From Bacillota bacterium (GTDB taxonomy: Bacteria; Bacillota; Clostridia; Peptostreptococcales; Anaerovoracaceae): a stretch of 17,910 bases of DNA. Location of the stretch: positions 2,547 to 20,456 of the forward strand of contig JAUNBO010000003.1 in NCBI GenBank assembly GCA_030527065.1. Reading direction: 5' to 3'. This document shows, one piece after another, positions 7,168 to 14,437 of the stretch. The notes beneath the pieces were generated by a model. The model was not told where the DNA came from and made no database searches. It saw only the letters and a program-made list of their open reading frames with translations. How positions within the stretch are numbered: the stretch's first letter is position 1; each line of letters opens with the position of its first letter. The position numbers and the translations under genes were made by a program.

Positions 7168-8169
7168 ATGGAACAGTTTGCGGAGGACGGCCGTTTAATT
7201 ACTGCGGCTTTTGTCAATACTTTTATACAGAAGCGGAAAAGGGAGCTACATAAAGGCAGCTGCGGGAAGGTCCTGATAGTCGCCGGCTCCCGGGGCATGG
7301 CGGGGGCCGCCGCCCTCTGCGCAGGAGCCGCTCTCAGAGGCGGAGCCGGCCTGGTCCGGGTCTCCATAGACGAGGAGCTGTTTCCCATAGTGCAGACGGT
7401 GGTCCCGGAAGCCACCTGCGTCCCCAGAAGGCTTTTACCGGAAGGGCTTGAAGAATATCAGGCCGCAGTCATCGGTCCGGGGTTGGGAGCAACGGCAGAA
7501 AATGAAAGAATGATAAGGACGGTGCTGGAGAGGTTCCGGGGAACGGTGGTGCTGGATGCGGACGGGCTGAATCTGTTGGCCGCCGCAAAGTTTCCCCTTC
7601 CCGGAGACCGCCTGGTGCTGACTCCCCATCCGGGAGAAGCGGGGCGGCTTCTGGGGCGGACCGCCGCAGAGGTCAACGCCGACAGGCCCGGAGCGGTCCG
7701 CCGGCTGGCGGAAATGCGGCAGGCCGTGGCGGTGCTGAAGGGAGCCGGGACCCTTGTGGCAGTCCCCGGCGGCCCCACATATATTAATACTACAGGGAAC
7801 CCCGGCATGGCCACCGGCGGGAGCGGAGACGTCCTGGCGGGCCTCATCGGCGCTCTGGCCGGACAGGGGCTTCCTCCCTGGGCCGCCGCTGTCTGCGGCG
7901 TCTGGATCCACGGCATGGCCGGCGATAAAATGGCGGCCCGGCTGGGAGAATACAGCCTGGTGGCTTCAGACGTCATCCGGGGGTTGGCCCCGGCCTTCCT
8001 GGAACTGGAACGGGAGAGAGAACGAGGCTGCCGGGACGCTCTGGCCCGGGGATATGAGGAGATGGGCCCGCTGAATCTGGCCCTGGCCGAGGAGGCTTTG
8101 GAAGCAGGGAATGCGGACCTGGAAGAATACGAAAAAACTATAGTGGAGTGTGATTCAGATGATGGTTAA
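7168..8169 (+). CDS. nnrD: ADP-dependent NAD(P)HX dehydratase with an antitoxin-like C-terminal extension
   Basis: A 333-residue protein. Residues 1-284 are the YjeF C-terminal, ribokinase-like dehydratase that repairs hydrated NAD(P)H using ADP or ATP. Motifs seen are GSRGMAG (40-46), VIGPGLG, VLDADGLN, TPHPGEA (His154), LKGAGTLVA (Lys191), and TTGNPGMATGGSGD with the probable catalytic Asp221. There is no fused NnrE epimerase domain. Residues 285-333 are an added acidic tail that resembles the end of Bacillus antitoxin EndoAI (separate entry). ATG 7168 is preferred: AGAAAGG at 7151-7157 lies 10 nt upstream, whereas the in-frame TTG at 7159 is only 1 nt from it. The stop overlaps the toxin start by 11 nt, suggesting coupled translation. 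The enzyme call is firm; the tail is inference. Confidence 0.93.
   Translation: MEQFAEDGRLITAAFVNTFIQKRKRELHKGSCGKVLIVAGSRGMAGAAALCAGAALRGGAGLVRVSIDEELFPIVQTVVPEATCVPRRLLPEGLEEYQAAVIGPGLGATAENERMIRTVLERFRGTVVLDADGLNLLAAAKFPLPGDRLVLTPHPGEAGRLLGRTAAEVNADRPGAVRRLAEMRQAVAVLKGAGTLVAVPGGPTYINTTGNPGMATGGSGDVLAGLIGALAGQGLPPWAAAVCGVWIHGMAGDKMAARLGEYSLVASDVIRGLAPAFLELERERERGCRDALARGYEEMGPLNLALAEEALEAGNADLEEYEKTIVECDSDDG
8020..8166 (+). other. Antitoxin-like tail of NnrD (EndoAI C-terminal half)
   Basis: Residues 285-333 of the nnrD product lie beyond the normal end of the enzyme. They contain ARGYEEMGPLNLALAEEAL, followed by an acidic end with EEYEKTIVECDSDDG. As I remember it, the toxin-binding half of B. 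subtilis EndoAI contains RRGYMEMAKINLNIASEA followed by a similar acidic tail. The shared frame is RGY-x-EM-x3-NL-x2-A-x-EA, in the same order and at the same distance from the C-terminus. The ribbon-helix-helix half that normally precedes it is absent. The next gene encodes the matching toxin family. This suggests that the toxin-neutralising part of the antitoxin has been joined to NnrD. An alternative is internal translation start, but no good ribosome site plus start codon is visible just upstream of the tail. Confidence 0.7.
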
Positions 8170-8506
8170 GAAAGGCGATATTTTCTTTGCGGATCTGAGC
8201 CCCGTCATCGGTTCCGAGCAGGGCGGCCTGCGGCCGGTGCTGGTGGTGCAGAACGATGTGGGGAACAAATACAGCCCCACGGTGATCGTGGCGGCAGTTA
8301 CATCTAAAATGGACAAGGCAAAGCTGCCCACCCATGTGGAGGTCCGGGCCCAGGGCCACGGGCTCAGCCGGGATTCCGTGGTGCTGCTGGAGCAGCTCCG
8401 CACCATAGATAAGCGGAGGCTTCAGGAGAAGATCGGCAGCGTAGGGGAGGACGTGATGGACCGGACCAACCAGGCCCTGAGCGTCAGTCTGGGGATCCTG
8501 GGGTAA
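8159..8506 (+). CDS. mazF: MazF/NdoA-type mRNA interferase toxin
   Basis: A 115-residue protein very close to B. subtilis EndoA (NdoA), a ribosome-independent endoribonuclease that cuts mRNA at UACAU. Residues FADLSPVIGSEQGGLRPVLV, then TVIVAAVTS and LLEQLRTIDKRRL are characteristic. With the start at ATG 8159 the protein begins MMVKKGD. The catalytic residues then fall at Arg25 and Thr48, the EndoA positions, which supports this start over GTG 8150 or ATG 8162. GGAG at 8145-8148 is 10 nt upstream, inside nnrD. The toxin is intact with no truncation. Its usual partner gene, a CopG-like antitoxin placed directly upstream (often after alr), is missing; the tail of NnrD appears to replace it. 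UACAU specificity is expected from the family, not shown. Confidence 0.95.
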   Translation: MMVKKGDIFFADLSPVIGSEQGGLRPVLVVQNDVGNKYSPTVIVAAVTSKMDKAKLPTHVEVRAQGHGLSRDSVVLLEQLRTIDKRRLQEKIGSVGEDVMDRTNQALSVSLGILG

Positions 8507-8529
8507 GGGCACATAAGGTGTGAATCGGA

Positions 8530-8548
8530 GATACGAAATGATACGAAA
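8530..8548. repeat. Tandem GATACGAAA repeat
   Basis: GATACGAAA occurs at 8530-8538 and again at 8540-8548, a 10-bp period. It lies between the toxin gene and the small secreted-protein gene, overlapping possible start ATG 8538. One-turn spacing could suit a protein site, but chance is equally possible. Confidence 0.5.
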
Positions 8549-8561
8549 GGGGACAAAGAAG

Positions 8562-8984
8562 ATGAAGCAGAAGAGGTTTTTGATCCTGGTCCTGGTGCTG
8601 GCCCTGGTGGGGGCGGCGGCCATATCGGTGTTCGCCGCAGAGCCCGGTTCCTCGGAGGATCCGGTGGTGACCCAGAGCTATGTGGACGCCCAGATCGCCG
8701 CCGCCCTGGGAGAGGGAGGCGCAGTCTTCACCGCCATCAACGTGCCGGCGGGAAGCAGCCTCATCGGCGCCGGCGGCACGGAGCTGGTGCTTCGCAGCGG
8801 ACAGGCCACGGCCATAGACAACGGAGCCGACGGCGTCTCCGACCTGACCGGCGCCCGGGACCTGAAGGGCGGCGATACGGTGGAGGCAAACCACCTGCTG
8901 CTGGTGCCCAGGGACGACGGCAGGGGCATCCGGGCCGTCACGGAAATCTGGGTGATGGTGAAGGGGGGCTATACCATCCAGTAG
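8562..8984 (+). CDS. Small secreted protein of unknown function
   Basis: A 140-residue protein with a clear Sec signal peptide (MKQKRF, a leucine/valine-rich core, then SVFAAEP with likely cleavage after AA near residue 26). The mature part of about 114 residues has SYVDAQIAAAL, a strand-rich segment with SLIGAGGTELVLRSG, DGVSDLTGARDLKGGD and NHLLLVPRDDGRGI, and an aromatic end. It has no cysteines, membrane anchor or SLH repeats. I recall similar short exported proteins in Clostridia, always without known function. ATG 8562 has AAAGGGG at 8546-8552 (9-nt spacer). ATG 8538 with GGAG at 8527-8530 is nearly as good and would add eight residues to the basic N-terminus. It sits 55 nt after the toxin gene and 176 nt before the SLH glycosidase, so it may belong with the surface proteins. 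Confidence 0.8.
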   Translation: MKQKRFLILVLVLALVGAAAISVFAAEPGSSEDPVVTQSYVDAQIAAALGEGGAVFTAINVPAGSSLIGAGGTELVLRSGQATAIDNGADGVSDLTGARDLKGGDTVEANHLLLVPRDDGRGIRAVTEIWVMVKGGYTIQ

Positions 8985-9115
8985 GGCCGCCGGTCCGTTC
9001 ATACAGTTGAAGCAGTCCGCCGCCGGCCTGAAGGGCCGGCAGGCAGCAGGGCCGCCGGCCCAGAGGGGAATGTCCGGCGGGCCCCATTCCATTTTCCGGA
9101 GGACAAGCCCTCCGG
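8984..9115 (+). repeat. GC-rich inverted repeats in the gap before the SLH glycosidase
   Basis: The 176-nt gap holds two perfect 7-bp hairpins. One is GCCGGCC (9022-9028) with GGCCGGC (9034-9040). The other is CCGGAGG (9096-9102) with CCTCCGG (9109-9115). The decamer GGGCCGCCGG occurs directly repeated at 8984-8993 and 9049-9058. Neither hairpin has a T-tract, so these are not standard terminators. The region may be a structured leader or an mRNA-stabilising element. No convincing promoter is visible. Confidence 0.55.
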
Positions 9116-9160
9116 CAGACATCTCAGGCAGCAATAATAATAATAAAGGGGTAAAGGAAC

Positions 9161-12100
9161 ATGAAGAAACACTGGCAGAAGAAAACCGTAGCACTGGTAT
9201 TGGCATTGGCCCTGGCTCTGGGGCCCGCAGGGGCCTTCAGCGCCTTTGCCGCCTCAGCACTGGGAGGGCAGCTTTACGACAGCAGCCTGAGAGTTGGGAC
9301 GGACCTGGAGCTCCTGAACGGGATGTTCTGGAACAACACAGAGAGCGATAAGGTGACGGAAAATTATCTGGAATATTCCCCCGGGGGAGAGATCCTGCCC
9401 ATGGTGATCTATGGCCACGATATCTATGGCGCCGCCTCTGCGGCCACGGCGGTCTCCTATGCGGAAACGGAAGAGGACAAGCATGTGGTGGCCCTGATCA
9501 ACGGGGACATTTTCAATACCGCCAACGGCGTGGCCAACGGCCTTGTGGTGAAGGACGGCATTATCCGGAGCTCCGAGAGCACCGCCTACCGGGCCGTAGG
9601 CTTCAAGAGCGACGGCAGCGTGGTGATAGGAAGCCCCGGTCTCAGCATCAGCGCTTCCTCTGCCACCAACGCCAGCTTCAGCCTCAGCTCCATGCATCTT
9701 AACAAGGTGGTTACCGCCAGCTCCGGCGTGGTGCTGTTCAGCGAGGATTTCGGAGACGCCACCAATGCGTCTGTGGCCACTTACAACGTCCTGCTTCAAG
9801 TCCTTCAGGGCCAGGCCAGCTTCGGCGGCCAGGTAACGGCCCGGGTCACCGCCGCCAGCTCTTCCACGGGCTCCACGGGCATTCCCGACGGCAGCTTCCT
9901 TCTTTCCATGGCGGAGTCCACCACCTATACCGGGACCCTTTCCGCATTGAAGTCCCTTCAGGTGGGAGATGTGGTGACTTTCAATTTCCAGGCCACCAAC
10001 TCCGATTGGTACGATGTGGTAAACGCCGTGGGCAGCTACGGAGATCTGCTGCGGAGCGGGGTGAACGTGGCATCCTCCGGCGACGCCACCAGAAATCCCA
10101 GGACCGCCCTGGGGGTGAAGGCCGACGGCAGCGTGGTCCTTTACACCGTAGACGGACGGCAGAGCGGTCACAGCATAGGGAGCTCCCTGTACAGCCTGGC
10201 TTACCGGATGATGGAGCTGGGCTGTGTGGAGGCGGTGAATCTGGACGGCGGCGGCTCCACGGCCCTTCAGGTGATCTATCCCGGGGACAGCGCCTTGAGC
10301 ACCGTCAATCAGCCCTCCGGCGGCTCCCTGAGAAGCTGCGGCAATTACATCGTCCTGGTGAATACGGCTCAGGCCACAGGGGAGCTGGCCAATCTGCACC
10401 TGTACCCCTACGACGTATGGGCCCTGGCAGGGGCGGAGCTCAGCTTTACCGTAAAGGCCACCGATGAGAACTACTATGCCGTCAGCCCTCCTTCCAGGCT
10501 GGAATGGGACGTGGAAGAGGGCCTGGGGACCGTCAGCGGCAGCGCCGTCGTGGCGGGGAGCCGGGCCGGCAGCGGCAATGTTACCGTCAGCGGCGGCGGG
10601 GCCTCCGGCACGGCCAGACTTACAGTGGTAACGGCCCCGGACAGCCTTTCCGTGCTGCGGGACGGCAGCTCCGTCACCAGCCTCAGCGTCGCTGTGGGAG
10701 ACCAGGTGGACCTGACGGGCCGGGCGGCATATAACGGCGTGGTCCTGTCCTCCGGAGACCGCTGCTATGAATGGGCGGTGACGGGAAACATCGGCACCGT
10801 GGACGAAGACGGCGTGTTTACGGCCACCAACCGGGGCAGCGGCACCATCACCGCCTCTGCGGGAGGCCTCACCGCCTCCGTGGCCGTGACGGTGGAAGGG
10901 GCCGGCGCCCTCATCGACGACTTTGAAGACAGTTCCGGCGCATTCCGGAACGTCAGCGGCGCCGCATTGACCACCGGCTTCCTGACGGATCTGACCCGGG
11001 TGCGCTACGGCAGGCAGAGCCTGGCCCTGGCCTATGATTTCAACCAGGCGGAGGGAGACACCGTCCTCAGCGTCCCGGTAACGGCCAGCTTCAGCAGGAG
11101 CCCGTCGTACCTGAGCTTCTGGATCTATGGAGACGGCTCCGGCAACAGCGTCGGCTTCAGTGTAACAGCGGCGGGAGCCTCTTCCACGGTGACGGCAGCC
11201 ACGCTGGACTTCACAGGCTGGCGGCAGGTGATAACGGCCCTGCCTGCGGGGACCACAGCCGTTACTTCCTTTAATATCACAGGAGGCGGAAGCGCCGCCG
11301 GGACCCTGTATCTGGATCAGGTCCAGGCCTCTTCGGAGGGGACCGCAGACGTGACGGCTCCCACAGTGACCCTCTCCCTGTCGGGAAGGGAACTGGCGGG
11401 GACCATCAGCGACCAGGGAGACCCCAATCCTGTGGCGGAGAACATAAACGTCACCTACGACGGGGCGGCCCTCGCCCTTTCCCTGGCGGGGAGCCTTTTC
11501 ACCGCAAGCCTGCCTGAAGAGGCGGAAGACAGCGAAGCCGCCATTCACCGGGTGGTGGCTACCGTAAAGGATCAGAGCGGAAACCTGGGCAAGGCAGCCC
11601 TCACCATAGAGAGCGAGGAAGCTCTGGAAACCCAGCCCTTTGTGGATATGGAGGGTCACTGGGCCGTGGAGAACACCACCTACCTCTACAGTCAGGGGGT
11701 CATCAACGGCGTGGAGCGGGCGGAGGGCCTTTACTATCAGCCGGACAACAACATGACCCGTTCCGAATTTGCCGTCATCATGGCCAACTGGCTGGTGGAG
11801 GACCTTTCCGCCTACAGCGCAGTGAGCCTTCCCTTTGCCGACGCCGCTTCCATCCCGGCCTGGGCCCTGGAGCAGGTGAAGGCCATGTACAGCCTGGGCT
11901 ATATCCAGGGAAGCAGGGCCGCAGACGGCAGCCTGTACTTCAATCCCCTCAGCTCCATTTCCCGGGAAGAGGCCATGACCATCATCGGCCGGACCCAGGA
12001 GCGGGGCTACGGAGAAGCGGATCTTTCCTCCTATGCGGACGGGGCTTCCGTTTCCTCCTGGGCGGCCCCCTATCTGAAATCTCTGGTGGCGCAGGGAGTG

Positions 12101-12184
12101 ATTTCGGGGTATAATAACAGAATCAGCCCCAAGGATTATGTCACCCGGGGCCAGATGGCGAAAATGGTGTTTGAGCTTTACTAA
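9161..12184 (+). CDS. Secreted phosphodiester glycosidase-like protein with Ig-like domains and three SLH repeats
   Basis: A 1007-residue exported surface protein. It has a signal peptide (residues 1 to about 31, KKHWQKK then an alanine/leucine core, AFSAFAA). A phosphodiester glycosidase domain of the NAGPA family covers about 60-400, with INGDIFNTANG near 115 and the hallmark NLDGGGSTA at 360-368. Two Big2-like Ig domains follow at about 408-492 and 494-582. A jelly-roll, carbohydrate-binding-like module (about 584-728, opening DDFED, ending LYLDQVQA) and another Ig-like domain (731-822) come next. Three SLH repeats begin near 827 (FVDMEGHWA), 890 and 954. By family it may release sugars from phosphodiester-linked glycans such as wall polymers, but the substrate is unknown. 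ATG 9161 follows AAAGGGG at 9145-9151 by 9 nt. The fused csaB gene starts 9 nt after the stop. Confidence 0.92.
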   Translation: MKKHWQKKTVALVLALALALGPAGAFSAFAASALGGQLYDSSLRVGTDLELLNGMFWNNTESDKVTENYLEYSPGGEILPMVIYGHDIYGAASAATAVSYAETEEDKHVVALINGDIFNTANGVANGLVVKDGIIRSSESTAYRAVGFKSDGSVVIGSPGLSISASSATNASFSLSSMHLNKVVTASSGVVLFSEDFGDATNASVATYNVLLQVLQGQASFGGQVTARVTAASSSTGSTGIPDGSFLLSMAESTTYTGTLSALKSLQVGDVVTFNFQATNSDWYDVVNAVGSYGDLLRSGVNVASSGDATRNPRTALGVKADGSVVLYTVDGRQSGHSIGSSLYSLAYRMMELGCVEAVNLDGGGSTALQVIYPGDSALSTVNQPSGGSLRSCGNYIVLVNTAQATGELANLHLYPYDVWALAGAELSFTVKATDENYYAVSPPSRLEWDVEEGLGTVSGSAVVAGSRAGSGNVTVSGGGASGTARLTVVTAPDSLSVLRDGSSVTSLSVAVGDQVDLTGRAAYNGVVLSSGDRCYEWAVTGNIGTVDEDGVFTATNRGSGTITASAGGLTASVAVTVEGAGALIDDFEDSSGAFRNVSGAALTTGFLTDLTRVRYGRQSLALAYDFNQAEGDTVLSVPVTASFSRSPSYLSFWIYGDGSGNSVGFSVTAAGASSTVTAATLDFTGWRQVITALPAGTTAVTSFNITGGGSAAGTLYLDQVQASSEGTADVTAPTVTLSLSGRELAGTISDQGDPNPVAENINVTYDGAALALSLAGSLFTASLPEEAEDSEAAIHRVVATVKDQSGNLGKAALTIESEEALETQPFVDMEGHWAVENTTYLYSQGVINGVERAEGLYYQPDNNMTRSEFAVIMANWLVEDLSAYSAVSLPFADAASIPAWALEQVKAMYSLGYIQGSRAADGSLYFNPLSSISREEAMTIIGRTQERGYGEADLSSYADGASVSSWAAPYLKSLVAQGVISGYNNRISPKDYVTRGQMAKMVFELY

Positions 12185-12193
12185 GAGGGAACG

Positions 12194-14437
12194 ATGGAGA
12201 TATTGCAGTTTGCCGGCGGCGGCGACATCGGCGGCGCCAAGACCCACATCCTGTCTCTGGCAAAGGAGCTTTCTGCGGACAGCTCCATGCAGATGGTGAG
12301 CTTCCGCAAGGGCGTCTTTGCAGAAGAGGCCAAGGCCATGGGGCTGGATGTGGTGGATCTGGACAACGGCTGGCGGGTCTGGCGGGATCTGCGTCAGGCC
12401 CTGAAGATAGTGGACAGGCAGAGGCCGGACATCATCCACTGTCACGGGGCCAGAGCCAACATGATAGGGGTGCTGGTAAAGCGTCTGCGCAGGATCCCCG
12501 TCATGACCACCGTCCATTCGGATCCCCGGATGGACTACCTGGGCAACCCCTGGAAGCAATGCACCTTCGGCCTCATCAACGCCATCGCCCTGAGAAAGAT
12601 GGATTTCTACATCGCCGTGGCGGACCGGATGGAGAGCAACCTGATCCAGCGGGGCTTCGACCCCCAAAAGATTTTTACCATCTTCAACGGCCTGGATTTT
12701 TCCGACGCCCCGGAGGCTCCGGTAAGGACGGAGGAGGGCCCGGACGTGGTGGTGGGGATCGCCGCCCGGCTCACCGCCGTAAAGGATATAGGGACGCTTT
12801 TGAAGGCCTTCACCCAGGCGCATCAGAGGAATCCCCGGCTGAAGCTTCTCATCGCAGGAACCGGCGAGGACGAAAAGGAGCTGAAGGAGCTGGCCCGGAA
12901 GCTGGGGGTGGCTCAGCGGGTGGAGTTTGTAGGCTGGGTGGACGACATCGCCGACTTTTATTCCCGGGTGGACATCAACGTCCTTTCCTCCCTTTCGGAG
13001 GGCTTTCCCTACTCCCTGCTGGAAGGGGCCCATCAGCACTGTGCGGCCATAGCCAGCCGGGTGGGAGGGATCCCCAGCCTCATCACTCACGGGGAGAACG
13101 GCTATCTCTTTGAGCCGGGAGACGTGGACACCTTCGGGGAGTACATATACCGGCTGTCCGTGGACAGAGAGCTGCGGAGCCGGCTGGCGGAGAACCTCTT
13201 CCGGCGGGCCCGGGGGGAATTTTCCCTGGGGAAAATGAAAGAGCTGCAGCAAAAGGCTTACGGCGTCCTGCTGCGGCAGCAGGCCCTTACGGGGCGGCAG
13301 GGGGCCGTCATCTGCGGCGCCTACGGCCGGGGGAACGCCGGGGACGAGGCCATTCTCAGGGCCATTTTGCAGCAGATGCGGCGGCTGGACGAGGAAATGC
13401 CCCTTTGGGTCATGTCCAGGAACAAAAGGGAGACCCGCCTTCTGAACAAGGTGAAGTCCTTCTATATATTCAATCTGTTTTCCTTTATGCGGAGCCTGAA
13501 GAAAGCCCGGATATTCATAAACGGGGGAGGGAGCCTGATCCAGGACGTCACCTCCTCCCGCTCCCTGTACTTCTATCTTTTCACCCTGAAAGCGGCCAAG
13601 TGGTGCGGCTGCCGCATCATCATGTACGGCTGCGGCATCGGGCCCATCCACTCCGCCCGGAACCGGCGGCTGGCGGCCAGGATACTCAACAGCACGGCGG
13701 AGATCATCACCCTGCGGGACAGCGTTTCCCATGCGGAGCTGGTCCGGATGGGGGTGGACCGCCCTGTAACGCAGCTGGCGGCGGATCCTACGGTGAATCT
13801 GCCTCCTGCCGGAGCGGAGGCGGTGAGGGAGGCCTTCCGGGCCGACGGCATCCCTCCGGAAGGGAAAAAGATCGGCTTCTGCATCCGCAGCTGGCCCGGC
13901 TTTGCCAAGCCTGAGGCCATAGCCCGGGCGGCGGATTACGCTTATGAAAAATACGGCCTGACCCCGGTATTCCTGCCGGCGGAGATCCCCAAGGACATCG
14001 CCGCCGCCGAGCGGGTGACGGCCTATGTGAAGGCTCCCTGCTATGCCGGTTCTCAGCGGCATTCGGTGGAGGTGCTCATGGGGATGCTGGGCTCCATGGA
14101 CGTGGTGGTGGCCATGCGGCTTCATGCCCTCATCTTCGCCACCATGGGGGGCGCTCCCGTGGTGGGCATTTCCTACGATGTAAAGGTGGCCAGCTTCATA
14201 AAGGACATCGGCTCCGACGCCAGCATTTCCCTGGAAGGGCTGGACGGGGAGACTCTTTGCCGCCAGATCGATCTGGCGGTGGCCCGGGGCGGGGAAGGAG
14301 CCGCCGCCGCCGCAGAGCACCTGCGGCAGATGGAGAAGAGGAACGGAGAAGCCGCCGCGGCTTTGCTGACAGCGGCGGGAGCCGGAGGCCATGGGACTTC
14401 CGTGGCCGGAGAAAGGGGGGGCAAGCAGGATGAATGA
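12194..14437 (+). CDS. csaB: Fused GT4 glycosyltransferase and CsaB polysaccharide pyruvyl transferase
   Basis: A 747-residue fusion protein. Residues 1 to about 365 are a GT-B, family-4 glycosyltransferase, with GGGDIGGAKTH near the start, GIAARLTAVKD opening the nucleotide-sugar domain, and the E-x7-E motif at Glu269/Glu277. Residues about 370-700 are CsaB, which transfers pyruvate from phosphoenolpyruvate to secondary wall polysaccharide. Its motifs are GAYGRGNAGDEAIL, FINGGGSLIQD, YGCGIGPI, and MRLHALIFA with His644, conserved in pyruvyl transferases. The last ~45 residues are Ala/Gly-rich. Pyruvylated polymer is the ligand of SLH domains, and two SLH proteins are encoded in this window. 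ATG 12194 follows GAGGG at 12185-12189 closely. The gene overlaps the next by 8 nt. The GT may add the sugar that CsaB modifies, which is inference. Confidence 0.93.
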   Translation: MEILQFAGGGDIGGAKTHILSLAKELSADSSMQMVSFRKGVFAEEAKAMGLDVVDLDNGWRVWRDLRQALKIVDRQRPDIIHCHGARANMIGVLVKRLRRIPVMTTVHSDPRMDYLGNPWKQCTFGLINAIALRKMDFYIAVADRMESNLIQRGFDPQKIFTIFNGLDFSDAPEAPVRTEEGPDVVVGIAARLTAVKDIGTLLKAFTQAHQRNPRLKLLIAGTGEDEKELKELARKLGVAQRVEFVGWVDDIADFYSRVDINVLSSLSEGFPYSLLEGAHQHCAAIASRVGGIPSLITHGENGYLFEPGDVDTFGEYIYRLSVDRELRSRLAENLFRRARGEFSLGKMKELQQKAYGVLLRQQALTGRQGAVICGAYGRGNAGDEAILRAILQQMRRLDEEMPLWVMSRNKRETRLLNKVKSFYIFNLFSFMRSLKKARIFINGGGSLIQDVTSSRSLYFYLFTLKAAKWCGCRIIMYGCGIGPIHSARNRRLAARILNSTAEIITLRDSVSHAELVRMGVDRPVTQLAADPTVNLPPAGAEAVREAFRADGIPPEGKKIGFCIRSWPGFAKPEAIARAADYAYEKYGLTPVFLPAEIPKDIAAAERVTAYVKAPCYAGSQRHSVEVLMGMLGSMDVVVAMRLHALIFATMGGAPVVGISYDVKVASFIKDIGSDASISLEGLDGETLCRQIDLAVARGGEGAAAAAEHLRQMEKRNGEAAAALLTAAGAGGHGTSVAGERGGKQDE

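Noticed and set aside
9022..9040. Hairpin as a terminator for the small secreted-protein gene
   Set aside because: The stem is good but no T-tract follows, so I list it only as a repeat.
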